Positions 35,814 to 44,107 of a stretch of DNA of 49,367 bases are shown here, piece after piece. The translations under genes were made by a program, and so were the position numbers. Every line of letters begins with the position of its first letter. Position 1 is the stretch's first letter. The notes beneath the pieces were generated by a model. The model was not told the DNA's origin. It did no database searches and was given only the letters and a program-made list of their open reading frames with translations. This stretch comes from JBGPIK01 sp041484845 (GTDB taxonomy: Bacteria; Desulfobacterota; Binatia; UBA9968). The stretch covers positions 1 to 49,367 of the forward strand of contig JBGPIK010000006.1 of the NCBI GenBank assembly GCA_041484845.1. The letters are read 5' to 3'.

Positions 35814-36887
35814 TTACAAAATAACTCCGCCGCCGAGCACTCTTTCCTGCATGTAAAAAACGGCTGATTGCCCGGGAGCCACGCCGCGTTGCGGCGTATC
35901 GAAAAGCACATGCACGCGGCATCCCTCGTCTTCGAGCAGTGCGGAAACTTTGGGCTGGCGGTAACGAATCCGAACTTCACACTTCCCGGCGCGAAATTCA
36001 GATAGCCAGTTGAGCTTTCCAACCCTGATCTCATTTTTGAACAGCACCGGATCGTTAGCGCCTTCGCCCACAATCACAGTATTGGTGTCGAGGCTTCTTG
36101 CTGCGACGTAATAAGGGGACACGCCACCAATGCCGAGGCCGTGGCGCTGGCCGATGGTATAGAAAGCGATCCCATCATGTTTGCCCAAGATTTTTCCCTG
36201 CGAATTCGTTACGAGTCCTTCATGGCGGGGCAGATAATCGCGGAGAAAATAGCCGAAGTTGACTTTGCCGACAAAACAGAGCCCTTGGGAATCTTTTTTA
36301 TCGGCCGTGGGAAGGCTCAATCGGCGAGCGATCTCGCGAACTTCGCGCTTTGTATAGTTCCCCAGAGGAAAAAGAGCGTGAGACAGATGCGAGCTGTCGA
36401 TGGCCCAAAGAAAGTAGGACTGATCCTTTCCCTTATCCACGGCTTCCGATAAAACCGGCGTCACTTCAAATTGATTCAACCTGGCATAGTGGCCCGTAGC
36501 CACATAGTCGATCCCCAGTTGTCGCGCCTTCTCTAAGAACAAACCGAATTTAATTTCGCGGTTGCACATGACATCGGGGTTCGGCGTCTTGCCTTCACCA
36601 TATTCGCGAATCATGTAATCAAAAACTCGCTCGCGGTAGCCGTCGCGAAAATCAAAGGATAAAAACGGTACGTCCAACTGCAGCGCCACTCGCAGCGCAT
36701 CCCGTTTTTCGTCTTTGAGGTCGCAGCCTTCCCAGCAGATCATATGCGCGCCGATAACTTTCAAGCCTGCTTCTTTCAACAGCGCGGCGGCCACAGAAGA
36801 ATCGACGCCGCCGGACATGGCAACGAGCACGCTGGCTCCGCCATTGACGCCTGGGATAAATTTCGAGAGAAGATCAGGAGTATCCAT
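35814..36887 (-). CDS. mnmA: tRNA-specific 2-thiouridylase MnmA, paralogue 2
   Basis: A 357-residue second MnmA. PP-loop SGGVDSS (about residues 25-31), TPNPDVMCNREIKFGLFLEK with the first catalytic cysteine, ATGHYARLN, GKDQSYFLWAI, DSQGLCFVGKVNFGYFL with the second cysteine, and TIGQRHGLGIGG are intact. It is closer to the canonical proteobacterial pattern than the copy at 18165-19235. Stand-alone reverse gene next to a MITE, in an accessory region; acquisition by transfer is possible. The start at 36887 has no strong ribosome site. Confidence 0.92.
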   Translation of the reverse strand: MDTPDLLSKFIPGVNGGASVLVAMSGGVDSSVAAALLKEAGLKVIGAHMICWEGCDLKDEKRDALRVALQLDVPFLSFDFRDGYRERVFDYMIREYGEGKTPNPDVMCNREIKFGLFLEKARQLGIDYVATGHYARLNQFEVTPVLSEAVDKGKDQSYFLWAIDSSHLSHALFPLGNYTKREVREIARRLSLPTADKKDSQGLCFVGKVNFGYFLRDYLPRHEGLVTNSQGKILGKHDGIAFYTIGQRHGLGIGGVSPYYVAARSLDTNTVIVGEGANDPVLFKNEIRVGKLNWLSEFRAGKCEVRIRYRQPKVSALLEDEGCRVHVLFDTPQRGVAPGQSAVFYMQERVLGGGVIL

Positions 36888-37018
36888 CGTTTAATTAAGC
36901 CGCGGCCTAGGCTGACCTTCGCACGGCAGATCAGGAACGAGGCAATTCGCATGCCACTTGTTATTATCCCTGGCACAACGCTTGCGAACCGTTGTAATCG
37001 AGGAGGCTAGCATTCTTT

Positions 37019-37948
37019 ATGGGCATTCCATTCGAAAAATATGTGGCAGCGGTGGTACAGGCGGCGCCGGTTTTTCTCAGCCGCGAGCGCACTGTAGAAA
37101 AGGCTTGTCGTCTCATTAGCGAGGCCGGCCGCAACGGGGCTAGGCTGGTTGTCTTTCCGGAAGCGTGGATACCCACGTTTCCACACTGGCCGAGGGCTTT
37201 GCCCAAAGGAGAAAGAGACCTTAGCCAAGATGCGTGGGTTGCGCTTTACCAGGAGTCCGTGGAGATTCCTGGCCACGATACAAAAGTTTTGGGCGATGCG
37301 GCGAGAGCCGCCGGCTGCCATGTCGTCATCGGAGTTAATGAGCGGAGCCGGGATGCGGGTGCGACCCTGTACAATACTCTGCTTTTTCTTAGGGACGATG
37401 GCACTATTCTCGGTAAACGCCGCAAGCTCCTGCCGACCTATGAAGAGCGCTGTTGTTGGGGTGCGGGTGACAGCGCAGACCTGCGCGTTTGGCCGACGGA
37501 GTTGGGGACCTTGGGCGGTTTGATCTGCGGCGAGCACAATCATCCGCTGCTTCGACACGCACTGGCCTTGCAAGGTGAACAGGTTCACATCGCGGTCTGG
37601 CCGAAGGGACAGCATCTCGATCGCACGACCGATCTTTTGTGTCGCGCCCATGCATTGGAGAGCCAACTCTACGTGATCGCGGCGTGCGGTCTTCTTTCGC
37701 CCGATGAAGTGCCCGATGGTTTTCCACTCAAACGGCGTACGCTCTGGAATGTCAATGGGGGAAGCGGGATCATCGGACCCAATGGCGAATACCTGGTCGG
37801 CCCCGTCTATGACGCCGAAACAATTCTTTACGCCGAGATCGATCCGCAGGCGATCATTAAAGAGAAGTGGAAAATCGATACCGTTGGACACTACAGCCGG
37901 ACCGACGTGGTTCGCCTCGTGCTTGCAGGCGAGAAGAAGGAGCTTTAG
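37019..37948 (+). CDS. Nitrilase-family carbon-nitrogen hydrolase
   Basis: A 309-residue protein of the nitrilase superfamily. The catalytic triad is visible as Glu48 (VVFPEAWIP), Lys136 (KRRKLLPTYEER) and Cys170 (GLICGEHNHPLL). The Pro-Thr-Tyr-Glu-Glu-Arg segment and overall length match true aliphatic nitrilases/cyanide-degrading enzymes rather than amidases, but the usual C-x-E-N reads CGEHN. It would convert a nitrile to an acid plus ammonia; the substrate is unknown. ATG at 37019 lies after GAGGAGG. Stand-alone, divergent from mnmA paralogue 2. Confidence 0.88.
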   Translation: MGIPFEKYVAAVVQAAPVFLSRERTVEKACRLISEAGRNGARLVVFPEAWIPTFPHWPRALPKGERDLSQDAWVALYQESVEIPGHDTKVLGDAARAAGCHVVIGVNERSRDAGATLYNTLLFLRDDGTILGKRRKLLPTYEERCCWGAGDSADLRVWPTELGTLGGLICGEHNHPLLRHALALQGEQVHIAVWPKGQHLDRTTDLLCRAHALESQLYVIAACGLLSPDEVPDGFPLKRRTLWNVNGGSGIIGPNGEYLVGPVYDAETILYAEIDPQAIIKEKWKIDTVGHYSRTDVVRLVLAGEKKEL

Positions 37949-38358
37949 AATTTCCGACCCCTCGCACGGCCTCTAATGCTTACAGACCTTTTGTCCTCAG
38001 CACTGCTGATTGTACGGCGCAGCGTATCCTCAAGAGTACCAGCAGATCAGTCCTTCTTGCTGAGCACGCGCGCTGTCGTTTCCGTCAGCTCGTTTGTTTT
38101 CTGACAGAAATTATCGTTACTGAATGCGCTCGTGATCAGTACGAATAAGACCGACCCGAACGATGGATTGATCGGACCGGATCCCTCTCGATTAGTCTTG
38201 GAAATTGGAAAAATCCAAGGGCGTTTTCTAGTTCTCAGAATTGCATCGTTGCTTTTGGAATTGCATCGTTGCTTTTAAAGGAGAATCCCCGCTGGCATAT
38301 TCGTTGCTTACCGCCTACGCGAATCCCGATCTTACCGTTGTGCTCAGTGAAGTGAAAA
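37949..38358. other. Non-coding gap with a 20-bp tandem duplication
   Basis: 410 bp without a supported gene. At 38238-38277 the unit GAATTGCATCGTTGCTTTT(G/A) occurs twice in tandem (19 of 20 bases identical). It lies upstream of the MoaD-like gene and the oxidoreductase operon, so this gap should contain their promoter, but I cannot point to clear -35 and -10 boxes. The duplicated unit could be a protein-binding site. Confidence 0.45.
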
Positions 38359-38658
38359 TTGGATCAGCAGGTTCACATTTCATACTTGGGCTTAGTTCGA
38401 AACGTCATCGGATGTCGCGAGGAAGATATCGAAGTCTTGCACGGCAGTACGGTCGGTCAACTTCTACGCGTCCTGGTCGATAAACACGGTCTTCCTTTTC
38501 AAGAAAGCGTTTTCAAACAAAGCGGCGAATTGCGCGCGACTACCCAAGTCTGCGTGGATGATTGCGACATCAATGAGTTAGAGGGATTCGATACCCGGCT
38601 GGGTAGCGAAGAGAAGGTTACGATCTTAGTCGGGGTCTACCCACCCGAAGGAGGTTAG
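38359..38658 (+). CDS. Ubiquitin-like sulfur carrier, MoaD/ThiS family, with C-terminal Gly-Gly
   Basis: A 99-residue beta-grasp protein. HISYLGLVRNVIGCREEDIE and GSTVGQLLRVLVDKHG form the N-terminal half. VCVDDCDINELEGFDTRLGS and KVTILVGVYPPEGG end with the exposed diglycine that MoaD/ThiS proteins use for thiocarboxylate formation. It lies 2 bp before a molybdopterin oxidoreductase gene, so a role in molybdopterin maturation for that enzyme is plausible. The final GGA GGT codons also form the ribosome site of the next gene. Start is TTG at 38359, the first possible after an in-frame TGA. Confidence 0.8.
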   Translation: MDQQVHISYLGLVRNVIGCREEDIEVLHGSTVGQLLRVLVDKHGLPFQESVFKQSGELRATTQVCVDDCDINELEGFDTRLGSEEKVTILVGVYPPEGG

Positions 38659-38660
38659 CT

Positions 38661-41192
38661 ATGACTAGTCCGAGAGAGGACGTTTGGGTCCATAGTATCT
38701 GCGACATGTGTTTTGCCAACTGCGGCATAATGGCGCATCGCCAGGATGGCGTTCTGGTTAAAATCGAAGGAGACCCGGATTGCCCCGCCAGCGCCGGTAA
38801 AATCTGCGCCAAAGGACAGGCCGGCTTGATCGGTTTGTACGATCCCTCGCGAGTCAAAGTTCCTCTCAGACGCACAAATCCCAATAAAGGCATCGGAGTC
38901 GATCCAGGCTGGGAAGAGATCAGTTGGGACGAAGCGCTCGACATCGTCACGGATAAGCTTAAGAAAGTCAGAGAAGACGATCCGCGTAAATTGATCATCT
39001 CAAGTTTCGATCAGATTGCGCTTTCCTATTTTATCCGACCCGTATGGGCGATCGCGTACGGCACGCCTAATGCCGACTGGGTTGGCTACTACTGCGGCAA
39101 CTATCTTCATGCGTCGATGTATCTTACCAACGGCGCGTTTCATTCCGATTTCGATCTCGATTACTGTAACCACGTTATTCTTCTCGGCAACCAGCAGGGT
39201 TTTATGGCAGGGCTCAATGCCACCGTGATGGCGCGCAAAATGGCTGAGGCGCGTCGGCGCGGCTTAAAAGTCGTAGTGGTCGATCCGATTGGCACCAATG
39301 CCGCCGCTAAAGCCGACGAGTGGGTGCCGATCCGTCCGGGCACCGACGGCGCGCTGATTCTGAGCATGATCAATGTTCTGCTCAATGAGCTCAACTGTTA
39401 CGACCGTGATTTCCTTTGTTCGAGAACGAATGCTTGCTACCTCGTGATGGCTGACGGCAGTTATCAAAAAGACGAAGGGAGCGAGAGACCGCTGGTGTGG
39501 GACCAGAAGAGCGGCAAGGCCGTACCCTTTGATCAGGAAGGAATTCAGCCCGCTTTGGAAGGTTCTTTCACCGCCAACGGAGAGCCTTGCCGGCCCGCTT
39601 TTGAATTGCTCAAAGAGCAGGTTAAAAATTATTCGCCGGACAAAGCTGCATCTATCACGACTATTCCCGCGGCTACGATCCGGCGCATGGCGAAGGAATT
39701 CGGTGAAGCCGCACGCATCGGTTCCACCATTATGATTGACGGCCAGGCCCTACCGTACCGGCCCGTCGCCGTCAATATTTATCGTGGCGCCGGCGCGCAC
39801 AAGCACGGCACGAACACGGCGCTCGCGGTGCAGGTTCTGAATATGATCGTCGGCGCCTTTTACGTCCCTGGCGGACATCGCGGTCCAAATCTTGTCGGGC
39901 CGGGGTTTTCGTGGAAGCCCGGCGAGACCAAGGAGGGATTGATCACACCGCCGTCGGCAATCGGGCACGGCGCGCGCTACTATGATTTCGAAGAGCGGGT
40001 GCCGGATGATCTCGGGCTGAACGAGCTATTTCCCATCAGCACCAATCGCAGTCCCATGTATCAGATGAATTTGAGCCATCCCGGCGAATTTGGACTTCCC
40101 TACAAGCCTGAGCTTCTGATCGTTTGCCGGCGCAATCTGCTGATGAACAACACCAATCCCGAAGCCATCGCCGAGATGCTGAAGAAGATTCCTTATATCG
40201 TCAGCTTCGCCACGCAAATCGACGAAACCGCGGAATTTGCCGACCTGGTGCTGCCCGAAGCGTACTATCTGGAACGATTCGATCTGTTCCCGAACCGGCC
40301 GAGTCATACGATGAGCCAAGCCACGGGCCATTTTTACTGGGGAGTGCGGCAACCCGTGGTTGAGCCCGTGGGGCAGGCGCGACGATGGATTGATGTCATG
40401 CTCGAGCTGGCCGACCGACTCGGTTTCTTGGGCGACGTTTACAAGATGTTCAATGTCAAATGGGGCCTCAAAGATCCCTACAAGCTCGATCCCAAACAGC
40501 GCTACACCATGCACGACCTTTACGATCGCTGGACAAAATCGCTGTTCGGCCCGGAGCGCGGCATCGACTGGTTCACGACTCACGGCTACCACAAACAGCG
40601 GCGCACGCCGGACGAGAATTATCCCGGTCCGTTTATCAAGGCGCGCTTTCCGATTTATTTCGAAAACATGCTGCGCGCCAAAGAGTCGGTGACCAAGGTT
40701 GCGGCGAAATTGGGACATAAGTGGGATACCTCCGACTATACGGCCGTGCCTGAGTGGAAGCCTTGTCCCGCGTATGACGAGAACAAGCCGCTTTACGATC
40801 TGTTCGTGGTCAATTTTAAAATTCCTATCCACGCGCTGTCTTTCACTACGCAAAATCCATGGTTGGGTGAGCTCGCGGAGCGTAATCCCTACGCTTACAA
40901 GATTCTCATCAATACGGAGACCGCCGAACGCAAGGGCGTGAGAGACGGAGACGAGATCTGGGTGGAATCGGAAGCCGGCAAAGTCAAAGGTGTGGCGAAA
41001 GTTACGGAATGCATTCACCCCGAAGTGGTTGGAATCGCGGGAGTGTTTGGCAGTTGGGCTGAAGGAAAACCGGTGGCCAAGGGAAAAGGTGTTCATTTCA
41101 ATACACTGTTGCCGCTCAACATGTCGCGCGTCGATCCGATTTCTTCCGGGGTCGATTCCTGCATTAAGGTGAAGGTTTCACGGGCGGCATAG
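38661..41192 (+). CDS. Molybdopterin oxidoreductase catalytic subunit (PsrA/PhsA-like), paralogue 1
   Basis: An 843-residue DMSO-reductase-superfamily catalytic subunit. An N-terminal 4Fe-4S site is formed by Cys14, Cys17, Cys21 and Cys49 (CDMCFANCG and ICAKGQ). bis-MGD binding segments follow (NPNKGIGVDPGWEEISWDEA; KADEWVPIRPGTDGAL), and the C-terminal dinucleotide-binding domain includes HPEVVGIAGVFGSWAEG. Cys145 in GYYCGN is a candidate molybdenum ligand. No Tat signal is present: the protein starts seven residues before EDVWVHSIC. It heads an operon with NrfD and Fe-S subunits. The substrate (sulfur, selenium, arsenic or organic) cannot be deduced. Confidence 0.9.
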   Translation: MTSPREDVWVHSICDMCFANCGIMAHRQDGVLVKIEGDPDCPASAGKICAKGQAGLIGLYDPSRVKVPLRRTNPNKGIGVDPGWEEISWDEALDIVTDKLKKVREDDPRKLIISSFDQIALSYFIRPVWAIAYGTPNADWVGYYCGNYLHASMYLTNGAFHSDFDLDYCNHVILLGNQQGFMAGLNATVMARKMAEARRRGLKVVVVDPIGTNAAAKADEWVPIRPGTDGALILSMINVLLNELNCYDRDFLCSRTNACYLVMADGSYQKDEGSERPLVWDQKSGKAVPFDQEGIQPALEGSFTANGEPCRPAFELLKEQVKNYSPDKAASITTIPAATIRRMAKEFGEAARIGSTIMIDGQALPYRPVAVNIYRGAGAHKHGTNTALAVQVLNMIVGAFYVPGGHRGPNLVGPGFSWKPGETKEGLITPPSAIGHGARYYDFEERVPDDLGLNELFPISTNRSPMYQMNLSHPGEFGLPYKPELLIVCRRNLLMNNTNPEAIAEMLKKIPYIVSFATQIDETAEFADLVLPEAYYLERFDLFPNRPSHTMSQATGHFYWGVRQPVVEPVGQARRWIDVMLELADRLGFLGDVYKMFNVKWGLKDPYKLDPKQRYTMHDLYDRWTKSLFGPERGIDWFTTHGYHKQRRTPDENYPGPFIKARFPIYFENMLRAKESVTKVAAKLGHKWDTSDYTAVPEWKPCPAYDENKPLYDLFVVNFKIPIHALSFTTQNPWLGELAERNPYAYKILINTETAERKGVRDGDEIWVESEAGKVKGVAKVTECIHPEVVGIAGVFGSWAEGKPVAKGKGVHFNTLLPLNMSRVDPISSGVDSCIKVKVSRAA

Positions 41193-41208
41193 AGAAAAGG
41201 AGGAAGTC

Positions 41209-42075
41209 ATGTCGTTGCACCTCGATGAATTTTTAATCGACGTTAAACCCCAAAAAGAGTGGGGCTGGTTGGTCATTACCTACCTTTTCCTTGGCGGAGC
41301 AGGCGCCGGTCTGTTTCTCGCTTCTCTTTATATAGGTCATCCGTGGGCCGAAGGATTGGGTTTGCTGTTGCTCTTAGTCGGCACGCTCTTCCTGCTATTG
41401 GACCTTGGTAGGCCTGAGCGCTTCTGGCGCGCTTTTTTTCGCGGCCGGACATCGTGGATCAGCCGCGGTTGCTATTTTATAACTGCCTTGACTTTGCTCG
41501 GCGGCCTCGACCTCTTGCTCCAGGCATCCGGAAGTGATGCCGGGGTGGTATGGCTCGTAAAAGTGGGAGCGGCAATCGCCGCCGTGGCCGTGATGGTCTA
41601 CACCGGGTTTGTACTGTCCCCGTCCCCAGCCATTCCGTTTTGGAATTCGACTTTTTTCCCGGTCATATTCTTCGCCTATTCGCTGCTCGCGGGAATTGAT
41701 TTCCTCATCCTTGCTTCCCCGGTGTTGCCGTCTCCGGCGATTGACCTGGCTCGTCTGGAAAAGGTTCAATTGGGTTTGGTTGTCCTGTGCCTGCTCATGG
41801 TCATGAGCCATCTTTCCGTTATGTCCAGTTCAGCCATTGCTGCGCGAAAATCGATCCAACTGTTGACCCGCGGCAAATGGAGCACGTTATTTTTGGGCGG
41901 TGTAATCGGCGTCGGCCTGGTGTTGCCGCTGCTGCTCGCATCGCCGGTTTTGTGGCAGCCGAGCTTCCAGACAATGTTTGCCATCACCGCCCTGCTCGCT
42001 CTGCTCCGGCTCTTCGGTGACTATCTTTTCCGTTTCCTCGTCATTCGCGCCGGTCTTTACGATCCGCTCTTATAG
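41209..42075 (+). CDS. NrfD/PsrC-type membrane quinol-interacting subunit
   Basis: A 288-residue polytopic membrane protein with about eight hydrophobic helices. The N-terminus WGWLVITYLFLGGAGAGLFL is the NrfD signature, and LLLDLGRPERFWRAF and TSWISRGCYF follow. NrfD subunits exchange electrons with the quinone pool for molybdopterin or cytochrome partners. It starts 16 bp after the catalytic subunit gene behind an AGGAGG-like site and is followed 10 bp later by the Fe-S subunit. Confidence 0.92.
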   Translation: MSLHLDEFLIDVKPQKEWGWLVITYLFLGGAGAGLFLASLYIGHPWAEGLGLLLLLVGTLFLLLDLGRPERFWRAFFRGRTSWISRGCYFITALTLLGGLDLLLQASGSDAGVVWLVKVGAAIAAVAVMVYTGFVLSPSPAIPFWNSTFFPVIFFAYSLLAGIDFLILASPVLPSPAIDLARLEKVQLGLVVLCLLMVMSHLSVMSSSAIAARKSIQLLTRGKWSTLFLGGVIGVGLVLPLLLASPVLWQPSFQTMFAITALLALLRLFGDYLFRFLVIRAGLYDPLL

Positions 42076-42085
42076 GAGGTCTCTT

Positions 42086-42688
42086 ATGGCACGCTATGGA
42101 ATGGTCATCGATCTCAACATCTGCATCGGCTGCAATGCCTGCACCATGGCTTGTAAAGCGGAACACGCCACACCTCCCGGTGTTTTCTGGGGCAAAGTTT
42201 TAGAAAAAGAGGTCGGAAAATATCCCGCCGCGCGCAGAGTTTTCTTACCGGTACTTTGCAATCATTGCGCGAACCCCGCCTGTATGGAGGTTTGCCCGAC
42301 CGGAGCTACCACCAAACGGGAAGACGGCATTGTCATGGTCGACTATGACCAATGCATCGGGTGCCGCTCCTGCATGGAAGCCTGTCCCTACGGCGCGCGC
42401 ACATTCCATAATCAACACGCGACTTATTACGGCAACGGAAGAACTCCTTACGAGCAAACCAAGCAGGATTTCCCCGAAGGAGTCGTGATGAAGTGCAATT
42501 TCTGTGTGGACCGGGTCGAACAAGGCGGGGACCCTGCGTGTGTCCAGACCTGTCCAACAGAGTGCCGGGTCTTCGGTGATCTCGATGATCCCGAAAGCAA
42601 GGTCTCCCGCTTGGCGGCCGAGAAAAAGGCCCGACCGCTGTTGGCTGAGAAAGGGCTCGAACCCTCAGTTTTTTACATCGGCAGTTAG
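42086..42688 (+). CDS. Four-cluster 4Fe-4S electron-transfer subunit (PsrB/NrfC-like)
   Basis: A 200-residue ferredoxin-like subunit. Cysteine sets in order: CIGCNACTMAC; CNHCANPACMEVCPTG; CIGCRSCMEACPYG; and CNFCVDRVEQGGDPACVQTC, enough for four 4Fe-4S clusters. It passes electrons between the catalytic and NrfD subunits. ATG at 42086 after TAGGAGGT is chosen; a longer frame extends into nrfD. There is no signal peptide, consistent with a cytoplasmic-side complex. Confidence 0.93.
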   Translation: MARYGMVIDLNICIGCNACTMACKAEHATPPGVFWGKVLEKEVGKYPAARRVFLPVLCNHCANPACMEVCPTGATTKREDGIVMVDYDQCIGCRSCMEACPYGARTFHNQHATYYGNGRTPYEQTKQDFPEGVVMKCNFCVDRVEQGGDPACVQTCPTECRVFGDLDDPESKVSRLAAEKKARPLLAEKGLEPSVFYIGS

Positions 42689-42826
42689 TACATCACGGGG
42701 CTTTGGGGTCGGGCTCTTTCTCAACCGCACACGCAATGACCTGGTTTCGCGACGGTAAGCAAAAGTAGATTTTGACGCAGCGGAATTAAGCCGCAGGACC
42801 TCGTCGATTGCCGTTACAAAGACAAA

Positions 42827-43066
42827 ATGGAGAAGAGCGGCTTCTTCGACAAGCTATGCGCCGAAAAAAATAGAGAGGTGATGCCCACGGTTGGAACTAC
42901 GCCCGTCTCTCTCGTCGTCGGCCTGCCGGCGCCAATCGCTATCGGTTTGTTGGGCTTGACCCCACCATCACCTTCTCTCGGGGCCGACGCCGTGATCGGG
43001 ATAGCGTCGGTAGCCGGAGATTGTTTTTCTTGCACACCATTGGCCAAGTTCAAGGAGTTCTTATAA
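42827..43066 (+). CDS. Small hypothetical ORF preceding the binding protein
   Basis: A 79-residue open frame whose stop lies 2 bp before the next start codon and which contains that gene's AAGGAG site. It has a mid-protein hydrophobic stretch (VSLVVGLPAPIAIGLLGL) and a C-terminal CFSC pair. Third codon positions are fairly GC-rich, as in neighbouring genes. No family recognised and no good ribosome site of its own, so it may be chance. The rest of the 42689-43068 gap shows nothing recognisable. Confidence 0.3.
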   Translation: MEKSGFFDKLCAEKNREVMPTVGTTPVSLVVGLPAPIAIGLLGLTPPSPSLGADAVIGIASVAGDCFSCTPLAKFKEFL

Positions 43067-43068
43067 TC

Positions 43069-44064
43069 ATGGCGCGCTTCTCTATTATGATGTCGGTCGC
43101 ACTACTTTTGTTCATTGCATCAAGCGCCGGCTCGATTGTAGATGCGGCTTCCGCAACGCAGAAAGTCGTTTTTGCTTACGCGGGGGTTAACGAAAGATAC
43201 GGCTGTGTTTTCGTCGGCAAGGATCAGCGCTTTTTTGACGAACAGGGATTGGATCTCCAGGTCGTCCAGATGCGCAACGGACCCATAGCGATTTCCGCCA
43301 TGGTCGGAGGCGAAGCGCATTTTTATACTGCCTCTGCTACGGGCGCGACGCTGGGGGCAATGGTGGGCGGCCTGGATCTGGTTTTCGTTGGCGGCCTGAT
43401 TAATAAGCTAGACGGCGATTTCGTGGTCTCTCCGAAGATCAAGAGCCCCTCGGACCTCAAGGGCAAAACTCTCGGCATCCAGAGCATCGGCGGCGGTATT
43501 TGGATGTATACATTGCTGGCCCTTGATCATTGGGGGCTCGATGCCGAGCGCGACAAGATACAATTGCGTGTCATTGGCGATCAAGCTGTTTTGGTTCAGT
43601 CGCTGACGACGGGAATCATTGATGGCGCTTTTCTCGGTCACACGTTTGGCACAATGCTCGAACGGCAGGGTTACCGGATTTTGACCGACACGGCGAGATC
43701 GGAAATCGCTTATCAAAGCACCGGTATTCTCGCCCGTAGAAGTTTAATCGACAAGTCTCCTGATCTCGTGGAAAAGAGTCTCAGATCTTTGGCGAAAGCC
43801 ATCACATTCATCCAAGAACCCGAAAACAAACCGGCCGTGCTGCGCAGCCTGGCCAAGTGGTTGCGCCTGCCGCGACCCGAAGACGCGGAAGCGGGTTACG
43901 AAACGATTCGAAGTGGTTACAACCGGCGGCTCGGCGCGACCAAAGAGGGACTGCGCAACGCGCTGCGCATTCTCAGCAAAGTCGATGTGAAATTTTCCCG
44001 ACTGAAGGTCGAAGATCTCGTTGATGAGCGGATCACGCGAAAATTGGAAAAGGAACTGAACTAG
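43069..44064 (+). CDS. NMT1-type substrate-binding protein (oxidoreductase-linked, paralogue 1)
   Basis: A 331-residue periplasmic binding protein with a signal peptide (RFSIMMSVALLLFIASSAGS, cleavage near VDAAS). The mature part has VVFAYAGVNERYGCVFVGKD, GEAHFYTASATGATLG and KTLGIQSIGGGIWMYTLLAL. It closely resembles the protein at 46695 (shared GGGIW, LGDQ/IGDQ, TGIIDGAFLGHTF-type segments). It is sandwiched between two molybdopterin oxidoreductase catalytic genes, so ligand and enzyme substrate may be linked. No permease or ATPase is nearby. Confidence 0.87.
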   Translation: MARFSIMMSVALLLFIASSAGSIVDAASATQKVVFAYAGVNERYGCVFVGKDQRFFDEQGLDLQVVQMRNGPIAISAMVGGEAHFYTASATGATLGAMVGGLDLVFVGGLINKLDGDFVVSPKIKSPSDLKGKTLGIQSIGGGIWMYTLLALDHWGLDAERDKIQLRVIGDQAVLVQSLTTGIIDGAFLGHTFGTMLERQGYRILTDTARSEIAYQSTGILARRSLIDKSPDLVEKSLRSLAKAITFIQEPENKPAVLRSLAKWLRLPRPEDAEAGYETIRSGYNRRLGATKEGLRNALRILSKVDVKFSRLKVEDLVDERITRKLEKELN

Positions 44065-44107
44065 CGGTCGGGCCAAAACCGACCTTAGTCTTTATGCGGA
44101 GCGCTTC

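Noticed and set aside
40026..41096. Reverse open frame of 356 codons
   Set aside because: Antisense to the oxidoreductase catalytic subunit; an artefact of GC-biased codon use.
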